Positions 8,536 to 16,558 of a DNA stretch of 21,898 bases are shown here, piece after piece; within the stretch, counting starts at the first letter, position 1; the number at the start of each line of letters is the position of its first letter. Origin of the DNA: Pseudomonadota bacterium (GTDB lineage Bacteria > Myxococcota > Bradymonadia > UBA4248); NCBI GenBank assembly GCA_017613855.1, contig JAGACY010000084.1, forward strand, positions 1-21,898. The letters are read 5' to 3'. The position numbers were made by a program, and so were the translations under genes. The notes under the pieces are model-generated. The model saw only the letters and a list, made by a program, of their open reading frames with translations. It was not told the origin of the DNA and searched no databases.

Positions 8536-10149
8536 TTACTTAAAAGAAATGGATTTCCATTCGGCATCTGCCCAGGATTTGTCGCCCGAAACGAGGGGCT
8601 CACCGGTGCCGCCTGCTTTTTTGTCGCTGTTCAGGACGAGAGCAGCATCGTTCGTCGCAAAATCATTCCAGGATTTATCTGTAAATGTAATTTTCCCTGG
8701 GGCGGTGAGCTTAATGCTTTTAAGCGCGGTACATTTGGTGAATGAAATATTCTGAATTTCAACGACTGATGGTAAATCGACTTCTGTCAAGGATGTACAA
8801 TTGCTGAAGAGGGAACTGGTTGCTGTTTTGAGCTTGGGCAGGTTGGCTTTCTTCAGGTTCTGGCATTTGTAGAACTGGCCGGTTTCGGCAGTGCTACTCT
8901 CTGTTTTGGGTTCAGCAATTTCCCATTCGGGGAAATCGACCTCTTCGATACCTGAAATCCAGAATGCACCGATTTTGATTTTGGTGACATGCGGGAAATA
9001 GGCTTTGCCGGCGAGTTTGCTGGTGTTGGCAAAAGCTTTTGAGCCGATGACTGCAAGATTGGGGAATTCGCTCAGATCTTCGATAGATTTGAGGTTTGTA
9101 TTATTTTGGAATGCCTCGGAAGGTATTTCGGTGACAGCATTGACTTCCTCGTCGGAAAGGCAGCCGTCTTTGTTGGTATCCCAATTGTCTTTGGCATATT
9201 TTTCGACTTCAGAATCTTTAAACTTGAAGCAAGACGTCGGTGCTGGATCTTTGCATACATTGTCTTCACAGGTTTGACCTTTTTTGCAGCAGTTGTCGCC
9301 GCATTTGGTTTTGCCTTCGCCAGTGCATTCATTGGGTGATGGTGTTTCGTCCACGCATTTTCCGTCGGCGCATGTTTGTCCGTTTTGGCAGCAGAGATCG
9401 CCGCATTTGGTTTCGCCATCGCCGGTACATTCATTGGGTGATGGTGTTTCGTCCACGCATTTTCCGTCGGCGCATGTTTGTCCGTTTTGGCAGCAGAGAT
9501 CGCCGCATTTGGTTTCGCCGTCACCGGTGCATTCATTGGGTGATGGTGTTTCGTCCACGCATTCTCCGTCGGCGCAGGTCTGTCCATTTTGGCAGCAGAT
9601 GTCGCCGCATTTGATTTCTCCCTCGCCAGTGCATTCATTGGGTGATGGTGTTTCGTCCACGCATTCTCCGTTGGTGCATGACTGTCCGTTTTGGCAGCAG
9701 GTGTCGCCGCATTTGGTTTCTCCTTCACCGGTGCATTCATTGGGCGATGGTGTGTCATCCACGCATTGTCCGTTGGAGCAGATTTGGCCGTTTTTGCAGC
9801 AGAGATCGCCGCATTTGGTTTCGCCGTCACCGGTGCATGTATTCTGGGGATTTTGTGGGGTGGTGCATTGTCCGTTGTCACAAATCTGTCCGTTTGTGCA
9901 GCAGAGGCTGCCGCATTGTATACCACCGCTTAAAGTACATGTGTCCTGGGGGCTGGACGGATTCTGACATGCGCCGTTGATGCATGCCTGCCCATTTGAA
10001 CAGCAAAGGCTGCCGCATTGGATTTGACCGGCTTCTGTACAGTTTTCCTGAGTCGGTGTGTTTTTCTTGTTCAGATCATCGTTGTCTTCTGAACACCCCG
10101 TAAAGGCCAAAACAGCAGCAATTAAAAGGAATTTATTTAAGGAACGCAT
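8536..10149 (-). CDS. Lipoprotein with eight 34-residue Cys repeats, EF-hand-like loop and leucine-rich repeats
   Basis: A secreted lipoprotein of 537 residues, probably surface-exposed, of unknown ligand. The signal peptide MRSLNKFLLIAAVLAFTGC ends in a lipobox with Cys19. Eight tandem units follow (roughly residues 37-305), each close to CTG-GETKCGD-CCQNGQTC-(D/N)G-CV plus a DETPSPNE linker and carrying six cysteines. The CGD-CC pattern suggests small disulphide-bonded knots. A DTNKDGCLSDEE loop near residue 322 looks like one calcium-binding EF-hand or dockerin half. The C-terminal 200 residues are BspA-like leucine-rich repeats (IGSKAFANTSKL, LPSVVEIQNISF). An in-frame start seven codons upstream exists. 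The ATG at 10149 is preferred because GGAG sits 8 bases before it and it gives a standard signal peptide. Confidence 0.9.
   Translation of the reverse strand: MRSLNKFLLIAAVLAFTGCSEDNDDLNKKNTPTQENCTEAGQIQCGSLCCSNGQACINGACQNPSSPQDTCTLSGGIQCGSLCCTNGQICDNGQCTTPQNPQNTCTGDGETKCGDLCCKNGQICSNGQCVDDTPSPNECTGEGETKCGDTCCQNGQSCTNGECVDETPSPNECTGEGEIKCGDICCQNGQTCADGECVDETPSPNECTGDGETKCGDLCCQNGQTCADGKCVDETPSPNECTGDGETKCGDLCCQNGQTCADGKCVDETPSPNECTGEGKTKCGDNCCKKGQTCEDNVCKDPAPTSCFKFKDSEVEKYAKDNWDTNKDGCLSDEEVNAVTEIPSEAFQNNTNLKSIEDLSEFPNLAVIGSKAFANTSKLAGKAYFPHVTKIKIGAFWISGIEEVDFPEWEIAEPKTESSTAETGQFYKCQNLKKANLPKLKTATSSLFSNCTSLTEVDLPSVVEIQNISFTKCTALKSIKLTAPGKITFTDKSWNDFATNDAALVLNSDKKAGGTGEPLVSGDKSWADAEWKSISFK
9240..10040 (-). 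repeat. Tandem 102-bp repeats inside the Cys-rich lipoprotein
   Basis: Eight copies of a 102-base unit encode the 34-residue Cys repeat. The same sequence ATTGGGTGAT (or a one-base variant) recurs at 9331, 9433, 9535, 9637 and 9739, exactly 102 bases apart. Units 6 and 7 encode identical protein and differ at only a few bases, all synonymous. The two N-terminal-most units (near 9850-10040) are the most diverged. The near-identity of the middle copies suggests recent duplication or gene conversion, with copy number able to change by slippage. Confidence 0.9.
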
Positions 10150-10157
10150 GATTGAGT

Positions 10158-10161
10158 CTCC
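10158..10161 (-). promoter_or_regulatory. Ribosome binding site deciding the start of the repeat lipoprotein
   Basis: GGAG on the minus strand, 8 bases ahead of the ATG at 10149. It lies downstream of the longer in-frame start at 10170 and therefore favours the shorter protein. Confidence 0.6.
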
Positions 10162-10417
10162 ATTGTACAATGCAACGCTTCCCGGATAAAGAGAAGCGGA
10201 TGAGTCAATAATTCTTGTTAAGTTAATCGTCTGTTAAAAGATGCTTATATATACACCTTTAAACCACATGTAGCTTTAGCAGTTTTGAACATGACATGAA
10301 AGAGAAAACATGCTTTTTTTTACCTTAGAAATCGTGAAATGAGAGAATTGATGTGCTATAAATAATAAGCTCATGGATGAGCGAATGGTTTGAAGAGTGC
10401 CAATTTGGGAAATTGCC
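10162..10417. other. Divergent intergenic region between two lipoprotein genes
   Basis: An AT-rich region of about 250 bases separates the minus-strand repeat lipoprotein from the plus-strand Cys-rich lipoprotein, so it must hold promoters for both. A TATATATA-like stretch lies near 10246-10255 and TATAAATAATAA near 10357-10368. No spacing to a convincing -35 box could be settled by eye, so no individual promoter is called. No credible ORF was found. Confidence 0.4.
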
Positions 10418-12463
10418 ATGAACAAACACGTCTTGATCATACTGACATATCTGACAACGCTCATGTTGTCGGGGTGTGTTTTGGATGAGGGGATTCTTGC
10501 GCTTTATGCCGATGAGGATGGAAAGGTCAATCCGTGTCCGACCGTGGCAGGTGACTGGGGGAGTGAACTGAGCATAGAGCAATATCAATATATTCAGTAT
10601 TATGATTCAGAGACAGAAGAAATAGAAGAAGGCAATGAGCCCGAGCTGCTGACATGTGAGCGTGATGCGTGTCGATCGGAATCGGATTGCTGTGGTTTAA
10701 GTGCAGATAAGGCAAAAATATATTATCATTCATTTCAGTTAGGGGTATGCCCTCGAAGGATGACCTGCAAGACAGAAGAGCAGAATACGGAGATCTTTTA
10801 TTGTTCCAAACCGAAGGCAATTTGTACGGATGAGCAGGAGGAGTGCGGCGGTGCATGTGTGAATTTGCGTTCGGACATGGATAATTGCGGTCAATGCTTT
10901 GTCAAGTGTTCGACAAAAACAATCAATAATTCTACCAAAACGGTATGTAACCAGGGGAAATGCGAGGCGACAGAGTGTGCGCCGGGGTTCCATACGCTGA
11001 ATGGAAAATGTATTGGTGACAATGTTAAGCTTTGCGGCGGGAAAAGCTGTGAAGAGCTTGAAGGATGGCTGGATGGTGAATGCACTCCGACGGGTGAATG
11101 TCTCGTAAAAACATGTAAATCGGGCTATCACAGATACAAGGACGAGGATGAGCATTTTGCGTGTGAGCTGGATACGACAGAGAATTGCGGAAAGCACGGT
11201 ATCGTATGCAGTAAAACGGAAGGTGTGCGCTATGTGATATGCAATGAAGACGCGGTTTGTGAAGCGACAAAGTGCGAAAAAGGATATCATTGGAACCGTG
11301 ATAATACGGATTGTACCAAAGACAGTGTGAATGAGTGTGGGTGGTTTAATAATAACTGCAATGCTTTGAGCGGTTGGCTGAAGGACGCAGAAGGCAATAA
11401 ATGTGAGGATGGATATAATTGTATTGCGGGGGCGTGCGCACCAGGCTATCACGTTTATAACAGTCAGGAAGATTATGGAATTAATATTCCCTGTGAAGCA
11501 GACACCAATGAAAATTGCGGTTCGCATGGCAATAACTGCACTGAGCAGAAAATGATGTGTTCCGGTGGTGTGTGTGCCAATGACTGTACTGCGGGGTATC
11601 ATCCCTGCAATGGTGGCTGCACCACGTTTTCTGAAGATCCCATGAATTGCGGGACCTGCGGTCATCAATGCAGTATCAGTGAGATTGAGAACGCAACCGG
11701 TGTTGCTTGTAAAGATAGTTTTTGTGTACCGACTTCCTGTTCCTACGGTTTTCATGTCAGCGGTAATCTCTGTGCAGCGGATTCTTCGAATGAGTGCGGT
11801 GAAAGCGGAACTCATTGTGATGCGACGGTTATTCCCAATGGTGCACAGTTCGGTTGTGAAGCAGGACAGTGTACGGTTGTGAGTTGTGTGGCAGGATATC
11901 ACGTCTCGGGCAAACAATGTGTTAAGGATTCTGTTGATAACTGCGGTCCGAATGGAACGGACTGCACCCTCATTTCTGCATACGGCAATTACATCTGTGA
12001 TAGCGGTACGTGTGTTTTGCAGTCCTGCAAGTCCGGTTACCATATGTCCGGAACAGAATGTGTTCAGGATGACATAACCAACTGCGGCGGCAGTAGCTGT
12101 GATGTACCGCCTAATACGATAGTAACGTGTGAAAGCGGGAAATGTAAGAACCAGGGGTGTAAAAGCGGGTATGGCGACTGCGACAGCAGAGCCGGATGTG
12201 AAACCTATTTATATGATTATGGTTTGAGCAGTTGTACAAGTTGTGATAGTGAATATACAAAATGCGGCAGTTATCAGGGATCAATGCCGCTGTGCCTGAA
12301 ATTACATGTGGTTGGTTCTTTATTCTGTGATGAGTACTGTAATAAGACAGGAAAAGGCGGAACTTATAATGGAAAATCTAATTATTATACTGTAAAAACA
12401 TGTAGTCCTAAACAACTATGTTCTCTCGACAGTTACTCTGATACAACTGTAGAATGTAAATAG
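10418..12463 (+). CDS. Large Cys-rich repeat lipoprotein
   Basis: A secreted lipoprotein of 681 residues, function unknown. The signal peptide ends in LMLSGC with Cys20 as the lipidated residue. The start chosen is ATG 10418, seven codons inside a longer GTG-started frame, because it begins the signal peptide and has GGGAA upstream. After about 120 residues with their own cysteines come roughly nine degenerate modules of about 50 residues. Each has NCG-xG-xC, then G-C-x4-C, then GYH (GFH or GYG in some), for example CKSGYHMSGTEC. One module has the DNCGQC / MNCGTCGHQC form common in Myxococcota surface proteins. DCDSRAGCET occurs near the C-terminus. The last 90 residues are also Cys-rich but do not follow the repeat. 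It ends with TAG, with an in-frame TAA ten codons later. It could be an adhesin or a disulphide-stabilised surface fibre. Confidence 0.88.
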   Translation: MNKHVLIILTYLTTLMLSGCVLDEGILALYADEDGKVNPCPTVAGDWGSELSIEQYQYIQYYDSETEEIEEGNEPELLTCERDACRSESDCCGLSADKAKIYYHSFQLGVCPRRMTCKTEEQNTEIFYCSKPKAICTDEQEECGGACVNLRSDMDNCGQCFVKCSTKTINNSTKTVCNQGKCEATECAPGFHTLNGKCIGDNVKLCGGKSCEELEGWLDGECTPTGECLVKTCKSGYHRYKDEDEHFACELDTTENCGKHGIVCSKTEGVRYVICNEDAVCEATKCEKGYHWNRDNTDCTKDSVNECGWFNNNCNALSGWLKDAEGNKCEDGYNCIAGACAPGYHVYNSQEDYGINIPCEADTNENCGSHGNNCTEQKMMCSGGVCANDCTAGYHPCNGGCTTFSEDPMNCGTCGHQCSISEIENATGVACKDSFCVPTSCSYGFHVSGNLCAADSSNECGESGTHCDATVIPNGAQFGCEAGQCTVVSCVAGYHVSGKQCVKDSVDNCGPNGTDCTLISAYGNYICDSGTCVLQSCKSGYHMSGTECVQDDITNCGGSSCDVPPNTIVTCESGKCKNQGCKSGYGDCDSRAGCETYLYDYGLSSCTSCDSEYTKCGSYQGSMPLCLKLHVVGSLFCDEYCNKTGKGGTYNGKSNYYTVKTCSPKQLCSLDSYSDTTVECK

Positions 12464-12622
12464 TATATTTTAAGAATAGTTTATATTTTTTAATACAGAG
12501 AATCTCAAGTAGATGTGTTTTGTATTATCTTGATGTTATTGGCTTGTTTGGATGGAATACAACTCTTGAGCAAACACATACGAATGCAAAGGAACTAGGA
12601 TAAAGGCACTTGGAGTTCAATT
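12464..12622 (+). other. AT-rich spacer upstream of the NAGPA-SLH gene
   Basis: About 160 bases with no ORF. An imperfect inverted repeat ATGTGTTT / AAACACAT, about 50 bases apart, and CTCAAG / CTTGAG words are visible, but the two pairs are not nested. A promoter for the next gene is expected here. GGAG at 12612-12615 is its ribosome binding site. Confidence 0.35.
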
Positions 12623-14920
12623 ATGCGAAGCATCATCAACGAGAAACACTTTTTACGATCGGTAACGTCTTTGTTCGTGGTGGCAGCGGGTATGTTTTTA
12701 ACGACCCAGGCCCATGCGCAAAACTGGGAAAAAATCTACGATGGCGTCGATTTCGTCAAGAATTTTGATGGTGTGCATGCCGTCCGCGTTGAGACAGATC
12801 TCATCGGCGTATCCATTATTCCGTATGTGATGGACAAGAGCTACCAGGGGAAAGGTGCTACCCCTATGGCCTGGGGCAAAGACAAAGGGCTGCAGGTTAC
12901 CGTCAATACGAATTTTTACAATATGAATACCATTACGCCCAATTCGATTGCTGTAAGCGATGGCGATGTCTGGCACGATGGCAATAATGACAAGTACGCC
13001 CAGATTGGGTTTACTAAAGATGGTGTACTCAAGTGGGTGCGGATGAGTTCATCAGAGAATGCACAGCCCTGGATGTACAATGTCGTTTCGGGCATGGGTG
13101 AGTTGCTTGTGGATGGTCAGATTCCGTCGGATGTTTTGACAAGCTCAGCATGCAAGAGCCTCGGGCATTGCAGCAATTATCGTTCGCGCACAGGGTTTGG
13201 TGTGTCGCAGGATGGTAAATATATCTATTGGGTCGTAAGCAAGGGAGATGGTCAGAGCGGCGGCGGCGTTAAATTGGATCGGTTTGCCGAGCAGATGCGG
13301 AATGTGGGGTCGTATTTTGCGATTAACCTGGATGGCGGTGGCTCATCCGGGTTGTATATCGAATCGCATAATAAAATGTATGGTACGAATACGGGCCGTA
13401 AAGTGGCTTTGAATATGGGTTTCAAGATTCTTCCGAAGCCGGATTACGTCTGCAAGGTAGCTGATGTGGATAATCCCGGGTCAATGATTTTCGATATGGC
13501 ATCGGATCATTGGGGGCTTGCAGCTGCAGAGTCATTGTTCAACCATAATGTCACTGAGGGATGTGGCAGCGATCCGAACCATAAGATGTTTTGCCCCAAT
13601 TGTGGCATGCAGCGCAAGGCGGCAGCTATCTTTGTGGCAAGAAGTCTGGGACTCGAAAAGGTGACGCCGGCATCGCCTTCTTTTGGCGATGTGACCGCTG
13701 AATCTGTGGGCGAGGAGGCAGCCGGATATATTGAGGCTTTGCTTCAGAAAGGCATTGTCAGTAAAGCTGATGCCTTCAGACCGAATGATATTGTGACAAG
13801 GGCCGAAGCTGCGGCAATGATTGCAGCCGGATATATTTCGAATATCGAATCCTATCAATTGGCGCAGAATGCAACTTTTACCGATGTGGCCAAAGAACAT
13901 TGGGGATTTCCTTATATCGAAGCACTCGTTCGCAATTGTATCGTTCAAGGTACGGACGGGCAGTATCATCCGGATGATGCTATGAACCGTGTCGAATTTG
14001 CATCCATCCTTGCAAGGGCTGCACAATATATCCCCAGGGAGGGATGTATATTTACAAAGCAGTGCGAGGAGAATGGCAAGACCGAATGCAATGGCAATGA
14101 TGTCGTCTCTTGTATTGCGAATGAGCTGGTGACGACATCCTGCGCATCGGATGAAATCTGTGCTGAAGGTGCATGCCATAAAGATATTCCGTGTGATGCG
14201 AGTTTTGTACCGGTATGCGATGGTCAGACACTGAAAACGTGCGTCTCTGATAAAGTTGCTTTCGAAGTTTGTCCACAGGCTTGTGAAAATGGTCAATGCG
14301 TCGAATGTCTTTCGGCAGATAAGCCAAAATGTGAAAATGGCATCGAATCTGTTTGTCTGGATAAAAAATTAGTATCGACTGCGTGCCAGGCTGGAGAAGT
14401 TTGTGGTGCCAGTGGCGTGTGTTTGGCGGAATCCGGCTGCAGTCAGGGAGACTATAAATGTGTTGGAAATTCGCTGTACACATGCAATGGTTCTGACTGG
14501 TATGAAGCGTATGCCTGTGCGGAGCAGGGCTTGATTTGTGCGAACGGAGCATGTGTCAAACCGCAGGAATGCACGCCGGGACAATCCGAATGTGTCGGTG
14601 ATAAGATTCGTACCTGTGATACGAAGGGGTATTGGGGCGATGCCCAATCCTGTGGTGATAAGCAGTCTTGTTTGAATAATCAATGTGAAGATGTGTCACC
14701 TGGCGATAATCCTCCCGGTGAAACAGAACCGCCATCGGGAGGAGAGAATACACCTTCAGATCCTGGCGATAATATCCCTGGTGGATCTTCCCAGGCTGAT
14801 ACGATGATAGCTTCGAGCAGTTCATGTTCGACAGGACATCGCAATCCTCCGGCGATTCCCATGATTGTGTTTTTACTGACCGGGATTGGTGCAGTACTGC
14901 GTCGTCGCCGGATGCAATAA
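12623..14920 (+). CDS. Secreted NAGPA-type phosphodiester glycosidase with SLH repeats, Cys-rich stalk and C-terminal anchor
   Basis: A 765-residue exported protein. The signal peptide has a predicted cut after AHA (about residue 32). Residues 35-275 match the phosphodiester glycosidase (NAGPA/DUF2233) family: VNTNFYN, then NLDGGGSSGLYI at 235-246, the family's hallmark. Such domains cleave a sugar from a phosphodiester-linked substrate. Three SLH-like repeats follow, at about 290, 353 (FGDVTAES) and 416 (FTDVAKEHWGFPYIEAL), suggesting binding to cell-wall glycan. Residues 475-690 hold about five Cys modules (C-G-L-TC...C....IC..G.C). A Pro/Gly/Glu linker precedes SSSSCSTGHR, a hydrophobic helix and RRRRMQ. 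This tail resembles MYXO-CTERM, which has a cysteine, a membrane helix and an Arg cluster. GGAG lies 7 bases before the ATG. The substrate is unknown. Confidence 0.9.
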   Translation: MRSIINEKHFLRSVTSLFVVAAGMFLTTQAHAQNWEKIYDGVDFVKNFDGVHAVRVETDLIGVSIIPYVMDKSYQGKGATPMAWGKDKGLQVTVNTNFYNMNTITPNSIAVSDGDVWHDGNNDKYAQIGFTKDGVLKWVRMSSSENAQPWMYNVVSGMGELLVDGQIPSDVLTSSACKSLGHCSNYRSRTGFGVSQDGKYIYWVVSKGDGQSGGGVKLDRFAEQMRNVGSYFAINLDGGGSSGLYIESHNKMYGTNTGRKVALNMGFKILPKPDYVCKVADVDNPGSMIFDMASDHWGLAAAESLFNHNVTEGCGSDPNHKMFCPNCGMQRKAAAIFVARSLGLEKVTPASPSFGDVTAESVGEEAAGYIEALLQKGIVSKADAFRPNDIVTRAEAAAMIAAGYISNIESYQLAQNATFTDVAKEHWGFPYIEALVRNCIVQGTDGQYHPDDAMNRVEFASILARAAQYIPREGCIFTKQCEENGKTECNGNDVVSCIANELVTTSCASDEICAEGACHKDIPCDASFVPVCDGQTLKTCVSDKVAFEVCPQACENGQCVECLSADKPKCENGIESVCLDKKLVSTACQAGEVCGASGVCLAESGCSQGDYKCVGNSLYTCNGSDWYEAYACAEQGLICANGACVKPQECTPGQSECVGDKIRTCDTKGYWGDAQSCGDKQSCLNNQCEDVSPGDNPPGETEPPSGGENTPSDPGDNIPGGSSQADTMIASSSSCSTGHRNPPAIPMIVFLLTGIGAVLRRRRMQ

Positions 14921-14987
14921 AATCGACTGAATTAATTAGATCTTTGAGTGTGATTAGGTTATAAATATAAATAGGAGTGTTTTTGAT

Positions 14988-14993
14988 AAGGAG
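14988..14993 (+). promoter_or_regulatory. Strong ribosome binding site of the metalloprotease
   Basis: AAGGAG lies six bases before the ATG at 15000. It is the clearest Shine-Dalgarno in the window and supports a cytoplasmic-type N-terminus without a signal peptide. Confidence 0.75.
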
Positions 14994-14999
14994 TGGATT

Positions 15000-16451
15000 A
15001 TGCCGAAAGCAACAGAAGATAAAAAAAAGGAAAGTCAGTCAAAAGCTGCATCTGAGCCTAAAAAGGCGGGAGGTACCTCTGCGGATATGCCGGCTCAGGC
15101 AGAAACCACTGAGGAAACTCAGAATAAGACCACGCAGGAGGCCGTAGAGGAGGCCTTGTCCAAATCGGACGGTGCGGCTGTTGTGGATGCCCTTTCAGGG
15201 GCTACGGCAGCAGACCTTAAGAAGTTGGCTACTAAAGATATTATCACGAAGATCATGACTTTGGATAAGGCCAACAAAGATGCCGCCCTGGATTTGCTTT
15301 ACAGCTATGTCACGGATGTGAATTTGCTGATTAGTATGGTAGATTCTCGATTTGGCGTTCCCATCGGGAGTGCGGCGGTATCGGATCCCAACGATATTTC
15401 TACCGTGAATATGGTAAAGCAATGGTTTCAAAGCGATGGGACCCCCGAACAGGCCTGGACGCTGAATGGTGTCATGCATGTGTATTCGACCTATCTGCGT
15501 CTGCCTCAACAAGATCTTGACGTCATCAAAGCGGTATTTACATTAAAAACCAATCAGTCGTCGGTATCGGGTGCTGCCTATATGGATTTGGGCATTTATT
15601 ATGTCAATTACAATAATAATAACCCGAATGCCAAGGAAAATGGCGGCCATACCGAGAAGAAGTCAGACACGCGCAATGGTCTGGTCATGCTCGATATGAC
15701 AATTGCGCATGAATTTGGGCACTGTGTCGACAGAAGCAGGGGTGATCTTTCGGAAACGCCTGATTTTATGGCTATATCCGGTTGGGAAAAACATCCGAAA
15801 TCGTCGCCAGAGAATCTTTTTGACGCCATTGTCGCATCCTTTAATAACCCCTATCCATCTAATTTCTCAGATAAAGAAAAGACCGTTGCCCGCAAGGCTG
15901 GTGCAGAAATGATTACCCAGCGTGCAGTGAATAATGCAAAACGTGATGCGATCCTGGAAAAAGTCGTCGAAGATGAATATGAAGAACCCGAAAATGCATC
16001 TTCGAGAAGTTTACTGGATAGGATCTTTAATCCGAAATCAGGTGGGAGAACCTCGGCTTCACTGGTCAAGGCATTGAAAAAATCCAATGCAATTAACCAT
16101 GTCGTTCGCGGGTTTGCCGATAACAGCCCGTGGTATTCGGGTGAGCTGTTTTCGGGTATGAACCGCCAGATTCACGAAGCCTACAGCTGGCAGGATTGCT
16201 GGTTCTCATTTAAAAATGAAGCCTGGAAACGCGGCAAAATCAGCCGTTATCAGTTTAGAGCGCCGATGGAAGAATTTGCCGAATTGTATGGTTCTTATCA
16301 TGTGGCCGAACCGAAGGGTTCCCATACGCCCGAGCCGTTGAAAAGCTGGTTCGAGAGCAAGGGACTGGATAAGATGGAAGCCACAGAGGATAAGGATGCC
16401 ACGAATGTGACGCCCAAACAGGAGAATACACCTGGGGGCGGCGGTAAATAA
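15000..16451 (+). CDS. Zinc metalloprotease with ATLF-like motifs, no signal peptide
   Basis: A 483-residue predicted gluzincin-type peptidase. AHEFGHCVDR places the zinc-binding HEFGH at residues 237-241. A second acidic motif, PMEEFAELYGSYH, has Glu424 as the likely third ligand and Glu428 four residues on, like the EFFAE motif of anthrax lethal factor. The gap of about 187 residues between motifs is much longer than in lethal factor, so an inserted region or a different subfamily is likely. Residues 1-55 are low-complexity (Lys, Glu, Ala, Thr, Gln) and the C-terminal 25 are also disordered, ending GGGGK. No export signal is seen despite flanking secreted proteins. It may act in the cytoplasm or be delivered by a specialised secretion machine. 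Similar YQFRAP-EWFAELY tails are, from memory, found in injection-system toxins. The substrate is unknown. Confidence 0.82.
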   Translation: MPKATEDKKKESQSKAASEPKKAGGTSADMPAQAETTEETQNKTTQEAVEEALSKSDGAAVVDALSGATAADLKKLATKDIITKIMTLDKANKDAALDLLYSYVTDVNLLISMVDSRFGVPIGSAAVSDPNDISTVNMVKQWFQSDGTPEQAWTLNGVMHVYSTYLRLPQQDLDVIKAVFTLKTNQSSVSGAAYMDLGIYYVNYNNNNPNAKENGGHTEKKSDTRNGLVMLDMTIAHEFGHCVDRSRGDLSETPDFMAISGWEKHPKSSPENLFDAIVASFNNPYPSNFSDKEKTVARKAGAEMITQRAVNNAKRDAILEKVVEDEYEEPENASSRSLLDRIFNPKSGGRTSASLVKALKKSNAINHVVRGFADNSPWYSGELFSGMNRQIHEAYSWQDCWFSFKNEAWKRGKISRYQFRAPMEEFAELYGSYHVAEPKGSHTPEPLKSWFESKGLDKMEATEDKDATNVTPKQENTPGGGGK

Positions 16452-16467
16452 ATTCCAAAGAAATGAT

Positions 16468-16538
16468 ATCGGCGCGTATTCGCTTGCGAATAGCGCCGAT
16501 GCGCATCCCGTATCGTCCCGAAGGGCGATAGGGTGCGC
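16468..16538 (+). repeat. Two tandem bulged hairpins after the metalloprotease gene
   Basis: Hairpin 1: ATCGGCGC (16468-16475), a bulged g, TATTCGC (16477-16483), then GCGAATA and GCGCCGAT (16486-16500), with a CTTG tetraloop. Hairpin 2: GCGCA, t, CCC, g, TATCG, t, CCC (16501-16519) pairs with GGG, CGATA, GGG, TGCGC (16523-16538) around a gaa loop. All unpaired single bases are on the 5' arm. There is no following T-run, so this is not a standard terminator. It may protect the mRNA 3' end or separate the expression of protease and lipoprotein. Confidence 0.75.
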
Positions 16539-16558
16539 CAGACATAATAAAACGAGTC

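Noticed and set aside
9072..9967. Long ORFs with strong internal repeats on both strands (up to 284 codons)
   Set aside because: They are other-frame readings of the 102-bp repeats. The lipoprotein frame has the signal peptide and the cysteine pattern.
10739..12043. A 434-codon minus-strand ORF
   Set aside because: It is antisense to the Cys-rich lipoprotein. Frequent TGT/TGC codons read as ACA/GCA on the other strand and keep it open. It has no plausible start signal or domain.
13532..14296. A 254-codon minus-strand ORF
   Set aside because: It lies wholly inside the SLH and Cys-rich part of the NAGPA gene, in antisense, with no support of its own.
16468..16538. Intrinsic terminator
   Set aside because: The stems are strong but no T-run follows, so they are described as structured repeats instead.
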